Part shown: positions 7,472 to 15,350 of the stretch, one piece after another
Layout of the letters: every line of letters starts with the position of its first letter
Position numbering within the stretch: the stretch's first letter is position 1
Virus record (IMG/VR): IMGVR_UViG_3300049489_000400
Span: 1-64,000 of that record
Origin: a virus
Direction: 5' to 3' (one strand)
Length of the DNA: 64,000 bases
Notes under the pieces: model-generated
The model's input: only the letters and a program-made list of their open reading frames with translations
What the model was told of the DNA's origin: nothing
Databases searched by the model: none
Made by a program: the position numbers and the translations under genes

Positions 7472-9154
7472 TTACAAGAATCTGAAATTAAATCCTTCAC
7501 TTATCTTCTTAGCTGCTACAGATGTTAACCATAAAGACATAGCCTGGTCATCATGTTCGCCCACTCCTTCAAGTCCTTTGTCAGTCCAAGTGACTGAAGA
7601 AAGTTCTAAAGCAAGAGAATCGCTTATGTCCTTTGACTCTTGATTTCCTCTTGGAGTTCTTATCTTTCCTCGCTCGTAAAGTATTGCTAGTCCTGGCAAA
7701 CCAGCTTTCAAATCGTATTTATTCTTACCAGTCGTATGACCTTGAACTGGTAGTCCAGCCTTTTCTGATTCTTGAACGAATATTTGCTGGAATACGTTAT
7801 CCTCCATAACCATTATATCAGGCTGAAATGACTGATTTATCCCTTTAAGAACCGCTAACTGCTCAGCAAATGTTTTTCCTTTAAATCTAGTGATATTCAT
7901 CAACCACATATTGTCGTTCTCATCTATACCAGCTGTTATGATAACCGTATAATCGGCTCCAACCGAACTAGATATTGAAAAGTCAATCCCACAAACAACT
8001 CTATCGAATGTTCTTTTGTAAGCACTTCTACTTCTTACGAAAGTATAATCTTCCATTCTAACATAAGACAATTCTATGATATGTTGCGGGAAAATAGATG
8101 ACTCGTTGGTAACTGGTCTACATAAATTCTCTCTTGAGAAAATCATATTGCCTTGAGTTTCTCTTTTGTCCATCAATCCTTCAAATCCCCAACGCTCACG
8201 CCAAAGGATTCTACCATCTGGGAAGATAGCAGGATATTCACGAACATGCCAGTTAGCTTTTGTTTTTAAATCTCCATAAAGGTCATTAGCATGGAATGGT
8301 GTTCCTACAACTCCTACTTGACCATCAGGAACAATCATGTTCATAATTACCGCATGGAAATAGTCTATTGACTTCTTTCTCTGAACAGATGAATAGATAA
8401 CGTTATCTTTCAGACCGTCATCAATCATAATGTAACCAGGGTGAGCACCACGAACCGATGATCCAAAACCTTTCGTTGTTACTCTGGCTCCATTCTTGGC
8501 TACAATATCCGTTTTCGCCCATCCGTCACCACGACCTGGAAATAGTTTCTCCCTTAATTCATCATTTTCTTCAATAGTCGATTTCAGAATATCTAAAAGG
8601 TCAACCGCCTGTTGTTGAGAGAATGAGAACAAGAAACCTCTTTTGGACAATGCTAAATCCTTTCTAGGTCTTCCAAATCCTACAACAGGCTGATAACGGT
8701 ACATTTTCCAAGCAAAGTAAGCATTACTCCAGTAGTAAGATTTACCGTGGTCACGAGCAGCAATTATGTTAAACTTGTTATACCTCTGCGCAATGTCTCC
8801 CCATTCTAAGTGATGCCAATTCAAATCGAATTGAGGCATTTTAGAAAGTATGAAATATGTTAAATTCTCAATACATAAAGTTTCTTCGATTGTTGAAGTC
8901 AAGTGGTCCATATAACCTAACTTAGCATCAATAGCATTCTTTCTTCCATAAAGAACACCATATGTCTCTTCGATTATGATTTTGTAAATTTCATCTACAT
9001 CACTTTCATAACCTCCCATCAACTCCTTCAACCCTGTTTCGTCAAGATTGACTATGACCTCATCGAGAATACGATATGCCTCATCCATCTTTTCAATAGA
9101 CAAGGCATTACCGAACTTCCCTAGAATCGAATAATCTTCATCCTCTAAGAACAT
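7472..9154 (-). CDS. terL: Terminase large subunit
   Basis: A 560-residue DNA-packaging motor. The ATPase has a Walker A-like AARDHGKS at residues 132-139 and Walker B YIMIDD at 241-246. The RNase H-like nuclease follows, with Asp391 in VVCGIDFS, the acidic pair E451-D452 in VMEDN and D536-D537 in EHDDQAM as probable metal ligands. Length and order agree with T4-like terminases. The start at 9154 is 5 bases after the previous stop. It cuts concatemeric DNA and pumps it into the prohead. Confidence 0.93.
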   Translation of the reverse strand: MFLEDEDYSILGKFGNALSIEKMDEAYRILDEVIVNLDETGLKELMGGYESDVDEIYKIIIEETYGVLYGRKNAIDAKLGYMDHLTSTIEETLCIENLTYFILSKMPQFDLNWHHLEWGDIAQRYNKFNIIAARDHGKSYYWSNAYFAWKMYRYQPVVGFGRPRKDLALSKRGFLFSFSQQQAVDLLDILKSTIEENDELREKLFPGRGDGWAKTDIVAKNGARVTTKGFGSSVRGAHPGYIMIDDGLKDNVIYSSVQRKKSIDYFHAVIMNMIVPDGQVGVVGTPFHANDLYGDLKTKANWHVREYPAIFPDGRILWRERWGFEGLMDKRETQGNMIFSRENLCRPVTNESSIFPQHIIELSYVRMEDYTFVRSRSAYKRTFDRVVCGIDFSISSSVGADYTVIITAGIDENDNMWLMNITRFKGKTFAEQLAVLKGINQSFQPDIMVMEDNVFQQIFVQESEKAGLPVQGHTTGKNKYDLKAGLPGLAILYERGKIRTPRGNQESKDISDSLALELSSVTWTDKGLEGVGEHDDQAMSLWLTSVAAKKISEGFNFRFL

Positions 9155-9158
9155 ATGA

Positions 9159-9776
9159 CTAGAATTTTACTTTCAAACTCTTTTTTAAGGCTTCAATTTT
9201 CTTTGAATCAACTTTACCTTCTGCGCTCTTCTGAAGTGAAATCAACTGACCTACAGCAAAATCAAGTGTTCTTTGAATCTCCATCTTTCTGTTATCGATG
9301 ATACTTTGTTCATCAACGATAATTTTTAATCGGTCTTTGTTACCATCAGATGGCCAAGCTACAAAACCGAACATATCCAAAGTACCAATAACCTCATCGA
9401 ACTGCTTCCAAGACCATTTAGTAGCTTTCTTGATTGAAGATTTATAAACAAAACCTTTATCAAATGCTTCTCCAAATCTAGTTACAAATTCCAAAGCTAA
9501 AGAATGAGCACGTTGTTTATGTCGGTCATCATCTAAGAATGACTCAACTTCTTTCTGACGTTGTTCGCCTACACGATTAGCAACGATTAAATCCATCTCA
9601 TCTTTAGATAGGATAATTAATGAGCAATCCTTCTGAGATTTCATATACTTCGTGATTCGGTCAACTTCTTCTGTTTGACCTAGAAACAGAAATTTTTGCT
9701 TAACCTCTTTTACAATTGGAGCATTATCCTCCTGAGATGTTTCCATCGTTGTCTCTTCGACATCTGAACCTTTCAT
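9159..9776 (-). CDS. Hypothetical protein upstream of terL, possible small terminase
   Basis: A 205-residue helical protein. Residues about 105-150 (SSIKKATKWSWKQFDEVIGTLDMFGFV) look like a winged-helix segment. The C-terminus (about 165-205) is a basic coiled-coil-like tail ending LKVKF. Position directly before terL and a DNA-binding look make a small-terminase role possible, but the sequence gives no family match I recognise. Confidence 0.55.
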   Translation of the reverse strand: MKGSDVEETTMETSQEDNAPIVKEVKQKFLFLGQTEEVDRITKYMKSQKDCSLIILSKDEMDLIVANRVGEQRQKEVESFLDDDRHKQRAHSLALEFVTRFGEAFDKGFVYKSSIKKATKWSWKQFDEVIGTLDMFGFVAWPSDGNKDRLKIIVDEQSIIDNRKMEIQRTLDFAVGQLISLQKSAEGKVDSKKIEALKKSLKVKF

Positions 9777-9781
9777 ACAAT

Positions 9782-10408
9782 TTAGAATTGAAATTTTAAA
9801 CGTGATTTTTTGTTTTCGATATTAACTTTGGAAGTTCCTCCAGAACTTCTTAGCTTGCTTGTAAAATACCTGAATAGTTCAGTCGTGGCTATAACATCAT
9901 TCATAGCCTTGTGAGCATCATTTAATTTGATACCAGCTTGCTCGCAGACCTTCTCTAATTTCAAGGAATCAGTATCTGGAAAGCACATCTTAGCTTGAAC
10001 CATAGTACATAATGATGAATCACTTACGAATGAAAATAAATCCTTTTTACAAGACTCAAATAAATAGAATATGAACCCTATATCGAATTGAACATTATGA
10101 CCTACAAGAACAGGTCTGTTCTCTCTTCTATTATTGACTACGTTCTTTTTGAAATACTTCATCAAAACATCGACAGCTTCTTTCTTATCTAAGCCTTTCT
10201 GAATATCAGACATTTTCAATCCAGTAATATTCAATGCATCTTTAGTGATAACTAAATCATCATAAGGCTTTATGTAAGTTTCAAATCTGTCTTTTTCTTC
10301 TAAAGTTTTACCGTCAATTGTAAGAAGTGCTATTTGAGTTATAGGATTTTTTTCATAATCGAAACCTCCTGTCTCACAGTCAAAGATTATAAAATCTGCT
10401 TGCTTCAT
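9782..10408 (-). CDS. DnaQ-like 3'-5' exonuclease (DEDDh)
   Basis: A 208-residue protein with all exonuclease motifs: ExoI FDCETGG with D10 and E12, ExoII GHNVQFD with D109, ExoIII HKAMNDV with H166 and D171. The ExoIII His marks the DEDDh subtype, as in the Pol III epsilon subunit and RNase T. It could proofread for the phage DnaE-type polymerase, although it lies 30 kb away, beside terminase. The start overlaps the upstream stop by 4 bases. Confidence 0.88.
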   Translation of the reverse strand: MKQADFIIFDCETGGFDYEKNPITQIALLTIDGKTLEEKDRFETYIKPYDDLVITKDALNITGLKMSDIQKGLDKKEAVDVLMKYFKKNVVNNRRENRPVLVGHNVQFDIGFIFYLFESCKKDLFSFVSDSSLCTMVQAKMCFPDTDSLKLEKVCEQAGIKLNDAHKAMNDVIATTELFRYFTSKLRSSGGTSKVNIENKKSRLKFQF

Positions 10409-10647
10409 GCTCTACCTTTACTTTTAATAAGTTTGATCAACTCAACCTTATCTTTTGGAGAATACTTCTTGAAATTCTTTCTTGAAAAAGAACTAATATT
10501 TTGACCTCCGTTGTGATGAACTCTTACGTATTGAGTTCCATCGTATTTTTCGTCTTGTATTTCCATTACGATTTCACCTATCACTAAAGGATTAGGTAAA
10601 TACTTATTCGCACTGTCTACACTAATAACTTCAAGAAATTTAGCCAT
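10405..10647 (-). CDS. Hypothetical small protein
   Basis: An 80-residue protein with a beta-rich core (VIGEIVMEI, YVRVHHNGGQNISSF) and a basic C-terminus. The pattern resembles short SH3-like proteins, but no family is recognised. The upstream gene ends in TAG 15 bases before and in the same frame. It overlaps the exonuclease start by 4 bases. Confidence 0.65.
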   Translation of the reverse strand: MAKFLEVISVDSANKYLPNPLVIGEIVMEIQDEKYDGTQYVRVHHNGGQNISSFSRKNFKKYSPKDKVELIKLIKSKGRA

Positions 10648-10662
10648 TTTATTTTTAGATAA

Positions 10663-11172
10663 CTATGATAACTCCTGACGAAGCATAATTACATACTTGC
10701 CTTTGGTAGCAATATTAGCCAAACTATCAACAGATTTTCTGTAGAATCTGTCGTTTAATTTCAATATTCCTAGTTCATAATGTTGCCATTTAGAATCCGA
10801 AATTTGATGAATGTAAGTATCTGCTAATTTCTGAGTAGAAAGAACTCCACTTTCGACAAATCTTTTATGAACAGAATATCTATATCCTGGCTTATCATCA
10901 GGCTTTATTTCATAATAAGGATAACCAGCAACAGACGATATTTCACCATCTTCCCACTTCTGATCCATATAATACCTTACTCTTGACCCGATAACCACTT
11001 CTCCAGTCTGTTTCATCATGTCTGCGGTACTTCCTGAGAAAAGAACTTCACGAACTCCAGCCTCATTTATTAAAGTAAGCTGTTTTTGGTATTTCTTTTT
11101 ATCATCAAAAAGCAATACAGAATACAAAAATCCGTCCTTTTTATTTGTCTCGATGTAGTTCAAATTGTTCAT
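10663..11172 (-). CDS. Hypothetical protein, 169 residues
   Basis: No recognised family. Residues about 55-100 (VIGSRVRYYMDQKWEDGEISSVAGYPYY) have the look of a Tudor/SH3-like beta barrel in which a 'W-x-D-G-x-I' segment follows a YY turn. It ends in TAG, one of the few amber stops here. The ATG is 1 base after the stop of the 68-residue gene, so translation is probably coupled. Confidence 0.65.
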   Translation of the reverse strand: MNNLNYIETNKKDGFLYSVLLFDDKKKYQKQLTLINEAGVREVLFSGSTADMMKQTGEVVIGSRVRYYMDQKWEDGEISSVAGYPYYEIKPDDKPGYRYSVHKRFVESGVLSTQKLADTYIHQISDSKWQHYELGILKLNDRFYRKSVDSLANIATKGKYVIMLRQELS

Positions 11173-11173
11173 A

Positions 11174-11380
11174 TTAATCTATTTTTAAGATACAAGAAGG
11201 GTGTAGCAATAAGCAAGTCCCATCTTCTTTCTTTATTAAATAGTTGTCATTTGATATTACATCACCATTATGAACAATACTGACTAAAACTTTATCCACA
11301 ACTTCACCTTTAGCTTCTTTCGATTGCTCATTTGAACCGTCAGATTCTACAAATCTAACTAACACATTTCTTCCTATCAT
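11174..11380 (-). CDS. Hypothetical small beta-rich protein
   Basis: A 68-residue protein beginning MIGRNVLVRF and containing GEVVDKVLVSIVHNG and DNYLIKKEDGTCLLLHPS. It resembles a small SH3/KOW-like barrel, without a confident family. It is the first gene after the terminator at 11399-11429 and leads a closely packed run down to terminase. Confidence 0.65.
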   Translation of the reverse strand: MIGRNVLVRFVESDGSNEQSKEAKGEVVDKVLVSIVHNGDVISNDNYLIKKEDGTCLLLHPSCILKID

Positions 11381-11398
11381 AACAATAATTTTTGAAAA

Positions 11399-11429
11399 TA
11401 AAAAACCCTCTACTTTTTAGCAGAGGGTC
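11399..11429 (-). terminator. Intrinsic terminator
   Basis: The stem ACCCTCT/AGAGGGT (11405-11411 with 11422-11428) is followed by a T-run on the minus strand. It lies between the 65-residue gene and the 68-residue gene. Confidence 0.85.
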
Positions 11430-11451
11430 TCCAACCTATGAACAACCAGAA

Positions 11452-11649
11452 TTACTCCCAACCAGTTCCTTTTTTCGCATCTTTGTTTTTCAATGCTTCT
11501 TTCACTTTCGCTTCTCCCATTACAGCAGACATTTTAGTCCCATCTGATCCAGTTCCACTTGCGAAATAACGATTTCCGTTTTTGTTGATAACAACATCTT
11601 TCATCGCTTCTTTTTTCTTCAACTTTACGTTGTAACCTTCGATAGCCAT
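11452..11649 (-). CDS. Small basic protein
   Basis: A 65-residue lysine-rich protein containing NRYFASGTGSDGTKMSAVMG, a short beta-hairpin-like core flanked by basic helices. No family is recognised. It is followed at once by a strong terminator. Confidence 0.65.
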   Translation of the reverse strand: MAIEGYNVKLKKKEAMKDVVINKNGNRYFASGTGSDGTKMSAVMGEAKVKEALKNKDAKKGTGWE

Positions 11650-11699
11650 AACTACTTGTTTTTATTTGATTATTAATAATACGACTTTAATAAACCCTG

Positions 11700-12146
11700 T
11701 TAATGACTAATAGCAGTCATAGCCATATTAGGATTCGACAACTCAAGATTAGCATCTAAGAAGTCATATAAAATTGGAGAATTTTTCTTCAATTCTAACA
11801 TCTCAGCTTCAGCTATTTCCATAGCTTCTGCTCTCTTCTTATTGATTAACTCTTCTTGCTCTTTTTGATTGTTGATAATTAACGCTTCAGACAATAAAGA
11901 TTCAGCACGGTCTAACTTGTAATTCAAAGTGTTCAAAGTATCGTACTGATGAATATCTAGCATAACACTTACTCTTTCATTTACAGCTGGGTCAGTCATA
12001 CGGACTTGAGCACATAATGCAGACTCAATATCACCTTTACCGAAACCATATGATCTAGTTCCTACTTTTTGAACATTCAATCCGTTCACCTTCAGGTCAT
12101 TTATCCTTTTAAGGATAACCTCTTTTGTTAATTCTTGTTTTTCCAT
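11700..12146 (-). CDS. Hypothetical protein, 148 residues
   Basis: Mostly helical. Residues about 75-130 form a Glu/Lys/Ala-rich coiled coil. The N-terminal half contains RSYGFGKGDIESALCAQVRM. Unknown function. Preceded by a class B box at 12168-12178. Confidence 0.65.
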   Translation of the reverse strand: MEKQELTKEVILKRINDLKVNGLNVQKVGTRSYGFGKGDIESALCAQVRMTDPAVNERVSVMLDIHQYDTLNTLNYKLDRAESLLSEALIINNQKEQEELINKKRAEAMEIAEAEMLELKKNSPILYDFLDANLELSNPNMAMTAISH

Positions 12147-12167
12147 CTTAGATTTTTATAAAGATAG

Positions 12168-12178
12168 TAACTATGTTA
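12168..12178 (-). promoter_or_regulatory. Class B box (TAACATAGTTA)
   Basis: A palindromic variant 21 bases before the ATG at 12146, overlapping the dUTPase stop codon. Confidence 0.5.
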
Positions 12179-12640
12179 TTTACCAGTAGAACCGAATCCA
12201 CCTTCACCTCTTGAAGTGTCAGACAACTCTTCTGCTTCTACTGGGTTAGGCAATGCAATAGGAACGATCAACAATTGAGCAACCTTTTCTCCTACAGAAT
12301 AATGATAGTGTTTTTCTTCCTTATCAGCACACATGAATCTTGCTCTGATTTCCCCACGATAGCCTGAGTCAATTACTCCTACCGAATTTTTCAACATCAT
12401 CTGCTTATTAGTTACAGAACTTCTAGGGAAAAGCAATCCTACATATCCTTCAGGAATTTCAACCGCTAATCCTGTTCCGTATTCGATAAATGAAACATCT
12501 CTACTATGCTCTGTTCCATCTTCATTTTTACACATTTCAGCCTTCTGACTAGTGGCAATTAAATCCAAACCAGCATCGGTAGGATTTGCTCTTTGAGGAA
12601 TTACAGCCTCAGGAACTAATTTTTTGAACTTTATCTCCAT
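12176..12640 (-). CDS. dut: dUTPase
   Basis: A 154-residue trimeric-type dUTP pyrophosphatase with all five motifs: I ANPTDAGLD (18-26), II PRSS (72-75), III GVIDSGYRGEI (88-98) holding the catalytic Asp and the uracil-reading Tyr, IV GEKVAQLLI (117-125), V RGEGGFGSTG (144-153). It converts dUTP to dUMP, which feeds the phage thymidylate synthase and keeps uracil out of DNA. A roughly 15-residue insert lies between motifs I and II. Confidence 0.95.
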   Translation of the reverse strand: MEIKFKKLVPEAVIPQRANPTDAGLDLIATSQKAEMCKNEDGTEHSRDVSFIEYGTGLAVEIPEGYVGLLFPRSSVTNKQMMLKNSVGVIDSGYRGEIRARFMCADKEEKHYHYSVGEKVAQLLIVPIALPNPVEAEELSDTSRGEGGFGSTGK

Positions 12641-12651
12641 TTTTAAAATAA

Positions 12652-12903
12652 TTACAAAAGTGTTATATGTTCGATGTCTTCCAATCTTATCAGCAACTCT
12701 TCAAATCTATCATTTCGATATTGTTCATCGAAATATGTAAATTTGTAAGTTTTGAGATATTGTAAATCATCAAGATTCTTATTAAAATAGATACGATATA
12801 CTAATTTTTGTAAATCGTCATCCCATTCGTCAATCTTCTCAATATCCCCTATTTTGAATACATCAATTACTTTACCTTCAAACTCCAAAAGTGTCTTTGC
12901 CAT
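12652..12903 (-). CDS. Hypothetical acidic protein
   Basis: An 83-residue Asp/Glu- and aromatic-rich protein with no recognised motif. Its start overlaps the end of the 53-residue gene at 12878-13039 in another frame, so the two are coupled. Confidence 0.65.
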   Translation of the reverse strand: MAKTLLEFEGKVIDVFKIGDIEKIDEWDDDLQKLVYRIYFNKNLDDLQYLKTYKFTYFDEQYRNDRFEELLIRLEDIEHITLL

Positions 12904-13039
12904 GATTTCCGTTGTGTTTAATTTCTTCTACCTTTTTACCTGAGAAGTCGTTATCATGATTCTTGTTGAACTTTTCTTGTTCTTTTTTAGCCTTTTCATT
13001 CTTAACGATTTTGCTAGCACCTTTCTTTTCGTAAGCCAT
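12878..13039 (-). CDS. Small lysine-rich protein (53 residues)
   Basis: An ORF from ATG 13039 to TGA 12878-12880. It starts MAYEKKGASKIVKNEKAKK and is rich in Lys, Glu and Asn, probably disordered or helical. It fills the only gap between its neighbours, has a 5-base distance to the upstream stop and overlaps the next start by 26 bases, which supports a real gene. Confidence 0.6.
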   Translation of the reverse strand: MAYEKKGASKIVKNEKAKKEQEKFNKNHDNDFSGKKVEEIKHNGNHGKDTFGV

Positions 13040-13044
13040 AATAT

Positions 13045-13689
13045 TTACCAATTAGTTTTTATCTTCACTACCGATGGTTCTTCAGGTTGACTCTTTGCCC
13101 ACTCTGACTCATACTCAAATTTATAACCATTGCAAGATTTCTTTGAACCGCTTAAACATTGAAGAATATCAGGTATATCGCATTCCAACACTGATGAAGC
13201 AACTTCTAAACAAGAAAATGAATATACAAATCCACTATCACTTCTCATGCTAGGTATTTCTGATATCAACCTTTTGTAACTTTCATCTTGCTCTGGGGTA
13301 CGCTCTTTATTCAGCGTCAAATTAGTAAGCTGAATCTCCAGACCTTCTAATTCAAGCAAATCTCTATACGCTACGATATTTTCTTTTTTATTGTAGAAAT
13401 TTTTGATTATGCTGAATGTCTGTTTTATGTATTCAAATTCACACAAAACCTTATCTTGTTTTTCGGATTTCAATTCATGAAAATCCTCTGATGAAATGAA
13501 CCTAAGCAACTTAAACATGTAAGATTCTATGTAACGAATATCAGGAATTGTACCTTGATTTGTTACTAGATCAAGATTCTTCTTTTCTAGTTCTTGAATC
13601 CTACATTCTAATTCGTAATTTTTATTTTCAAGAAAACCCTTTTCTATTTCTAGTTCCTCGATTTTTTGTTTGTATTTTCCGCCAAACAT
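13045..13689 (-). CDS. Coiled-coil protein with NUMOD1-like C-terminal motif
   Basis: A 214-residue protein. Residues about 7-45 form a heptad-type coiled coil. Residues about 153-192 read VYSFSCLEVASSVLECDIPD followed by LQCLSGSKKSCNGYKFEY, close to the NUMOD1 DNA-binding repeat (F-S-x-x-E-A-A...I...L-x-G-x-x-K-x-x-G-Y-x-F) seen in homing endonucleases. No nuclease domain is present. A DNA-binding role is inferred. Confidence 0.65.
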   Translation of the reverse strand: MFGGKYKQKIEELEIEKGFLENKNYELECRIQELEKKNLDLVTNQGTIPDIRYIESYMFKLLRFISSEDFHELKSEKQDKVLCEFEYIKQTFSIIKNFYNKKENIVAYRDLLELEGLEIQLTNLTLNKERTPEQDESYKRLISEIPSMRSDSGFVYSFSCLEVASSVLECDIPDILQCLSGSKKSCNGYKFEYESEWAKSQPEEPSVVKIKTNW

Positions 13690-13898
13690 TATTCTACAAT
13701 TAAATTGTAACGATTCTCAACGCAAGATTCTTCAAGTTTTTTGAGTTCATCCGAACCTTTTACAGTGAAGCAGAAAAATTTACCACCTTCTTTTGTTTTG
13801 GAAGTCGATACATTTTTTAAGTCAAACTGTTTTAGGAAATTCTTATGCTCTGCTGACTGCGTGAATGAAGTCTCAAGTTTCGCTCTAATCTTGCTCAT
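13689..13898 (-). CDS. Hypothetical small protein
   Basis: A 69-residue basic protein with GGKFFCFTVKGSDELKKLEE in the centre, an alpha/beta look, no recognised family. It overlaps the macro-domain gene by 14 bases and the next gene by one base. Confidence 0.65.
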   Translation of the reverse strand: MSKIRAKLETSFTQSAEHKNFLKQFDLKNVSTSKTKEGGKFFCFTVKGSDELKKLEESCVENRYNLIVE

Positions 13899-14346
13899 AA
13901 ATTACTACGGTTATATTTAAATCGTTAAACTCTGAAATAAGCATATGTTCTACTTCATCCCAATCTCCACCTCCTATTCCGCAACCAATCAAAGGTATGC
14001 CGATTCTTAGGTCAGAAAATTTCTCTCTTACTCTTAGAAGTACAGATTGTAAGTGAACAAGCTTGAAGTCTGGACCAGGCTTAAACTGAGTATAGGCATT
14101 CATCACCTTTAAATTTGTGTCTGCTTTTGTCTTAACATCTACAACAGTGTAAGAACCTAGTTTATTACAGTCACCTCTTTTTGTCAAGGCATCGATTTTC
14201 TTTGCCTCTGGCCATCTTCGTCCGATTGGATAGGCTATTCCAGCAGCCATAGTCGCAAAGCAATTACAACCGTGGATTATCATATCGAACTCACCATCGT
14301 CTGCTAACTTTATCAAGTCGCCTTTGACGTAATTTAAACTTTCCAT
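13885..14346 (-). CDS. Macro-domain protein (ADP-ribose binding)
   Basis: A 153-residue single macro domain. Residues 9-48 carry GDLIKLADDGEFDMIIHGCN and then GIAYPIGRRWPEA, the adenine- and ribose-contacting region; IPLIGCGIGGGDW (about 116-128) is the phosphate-binding loop. Related phage and yeast Poa1-type proteins bind ADP-ribose or remove ADP-ribose-1''-phosphate. It could reverse ADP-ribosylation used by hosts in defence or recycle nucleotides. Confidence 0.88.
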   Translation of the reverse strand: MESLNYVKGDLIKLADDGEFDMIIHGCNCFATMAAGIAYPIGRRWPEAKKIDALTKRGDCNKLGSYTVVDVKTKADTNLKVMNAYTQFKPGPDFKLVHLQSVLLRVREKFSDLRIGIPLIGCGIGGGDWDEVEHMLISEFNDLNITVVIYEQD

Positions 14347-14360
14347 CTTAAAAATTTTTG

Positions 14361-14437
14361 TAGTCTTGAGTGGAATCGAACCACCGACCTTTTATGCTAC
14401 CAACATAAACGCTCTAACCAACTGAGCTTCCAAGACC
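14361..14437 (-). tRNA. tRNA-Thr(GGU), structurally unusual
   Basis: The acceptor arms GGTCTTG/CAAGACT, D-stem GCTC/GAGC, T-arm GGTGG-TTCGATT-CCACT and anticodon loop TTGGTAG (anticodon GGT at 14399-14401, plus strand ACC) are clear. Odd points: three bases (GAA) instead of two join acceptor and D-stem, U8 is absent, and the anticodon stem is 6 bp (TTTATG/CATAAA). No CCA is encoded. It stands between the macro-domain and lipoprotein genes. Confidence 0.8.
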
Positions 14438-14460
14438 GCCAGAACTAAAGTCGAAAACCT

Positions 14461-14859
14461 TTAGTTCAATCTTTTACCTAAAACATAATAATAGTTATCC
14501 CCATCTGAGGCATTAGGATTCTGCACCCAGATGTATCTGCTATATGTAGTGTCGTTTGCAGAAGACATTTCCCATTCGTCTAAGGAATAATTAACATTAT
14601 TTACAGTAACAATAGCACCTACAGATTCATAGTCAGCACTTGTAACATTCGCTACTTCCAGAGCATTCACCCCATCCCATTCGTAGTTAGCCACAGTTGT
14701 GTCTCCCTGAGAAGAAATACTGATAGTTCCTTTCTCCAGAACGTCCCAATTGCCGTTCAACTCTGTTACCGATTTCGGTGTAGGATTTACATCCTCTTTT
14801 TTACATGACGTAACGAACAACAGTCCGATAATCGCCAACAATCCAAATAACTTTTTCAT
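14461..14859 (-). CDS. Exported lipoprotein
   Basis: A 132-residue protein with an N-terminal hydrophobic stretch and lipobox FVTSC; Cys19 is followed by KKED, matching the Bacteroidota lipoprotein export signal that sends lipoproteins to the cell surface. The mature part (ELNGNWDVLEKGTISISSQG onward) resembles the small lipocalin-like proteins common in that phylum. A phage-encoded surface lipoprotein could alter receptor access or exclude superinfecting phages. A class B box lies 16 bases before the ATG. Confidence 0.8.
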   Translation of the reverse strand: MKKLFGLLAIIGLLFVTSCKKEDVNPTPKSVTELNGNWDVLEKGTISISSQGDTTVANYEWDGVNALEVANVTSADYESVGAIVTVNNVNYSLDEWEMSSANDTTYSRYIWVQNPNASDGDNYYYVLGKRLN

Positions 14860-14875
14860 CTTTTGTTTTTTAAGT

Positions 14876-14886
14876 TAACTTTGTTA
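14876..14886 (-). promoter_or_regulatory. Class B box (TAACAAAGTTA)
   Basis: The perfect TTAAC-AAA-GTTAA form, overlapping the stop codon of the secreted-protein gene and 16 bases before the lipoprotein ATG. Confidence 0.55.
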
Positions 14887-15270
14887 ATAATTTACTGAAC
14901 AGACCTCCGTATAAAAAGTCTTACTATTGGTCTTATTAATAATTGTAGTGCAAGAATTTGAGAAGTCCCAATCCATAACTCCTACACTTTTTCCGTTATA
15001 CCAAACCGATGCGAAATACGTTCCTTCACCAGTATACAAACCGTAAACTTGATTAACTACACCATTTACGATTAACTCTCCAGTTACTTTATTTCCTGAC
15101 TGTCGGTACCAGAATACCACCCCTTCTGTTTCGAACTTCTTAACAGGAAGTTTAGTATCAGTTACGATATACTGTTTGTAAGTATCAATCATATCTTGTT
15201 CTATTTCGTCATATTGAGAATAAGATACAAAACTTACAGACAAACAGATTAAAAATAACAACTTTTTCAT
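14884..15270 (-). CDS. Secreted protein with Bacteroidota-type signal peptide
   Basis: A 128-residue protein starting MKKLLFLICLSVSFVSYSQ, a signal peptide with probable cleavage after SYS or SYSQ. The mature part has a run of beta-type segments (VVFWYRQSGNKVTGELIVNG) and two Cys (residues about 107 and 124) that could pair in the periplasm. No family is recognised. It is the first gene after the class A promoter at 15293-15324 and precedes the lipoprotein gene. Confidence 0.78.
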   Translation of the reverse strand: MKKLLFLICLSVSFVSYSQYDEIEQDMIDTYKQYIVTDTKLPVKKFETEGVVFWYRQSGNKVTGELIVNGVVNQVYGLYTGEGTYFASVWYNGKSVGVMDWDFSNSCTTIINKTNSKTFYTEVCSVNY

Positions 15271-15292
15271 GACTTATCGTTTAATTATGATA

Positions 15293-15324
15293 CTAAGTAA
15301 TAACGAATTTTTTGAATAACAAAA
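15293..15324 (-). promoter_or_regulatory. Class A promoter (TTG-N17-TATTACTTAG)
   Basis: The minus strand reads TTTTG, 17 bases, TATTACTTAG (15293-15302). The upstream AAAATAATTTGTAAAAAA block is conserved with the other class A sites. It drives the secreted protein and perhaps the lipoprotein. Confidence 0.7.
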
Positions 15325-15350
15325 TTTTTTACAAATTATTTTGTGTCGAC

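Noticed and set aside
13045-13689. Homing endonuclease
   Set aside because: Only a NUMOD1-like motif is present; there is no HNH or GIY-YIG catalytic region.
14361-14437. A suppressor tRNA that would read TAG
   Set aside because: The anticodon loop clearly gives GGT (Thr), not CTA.
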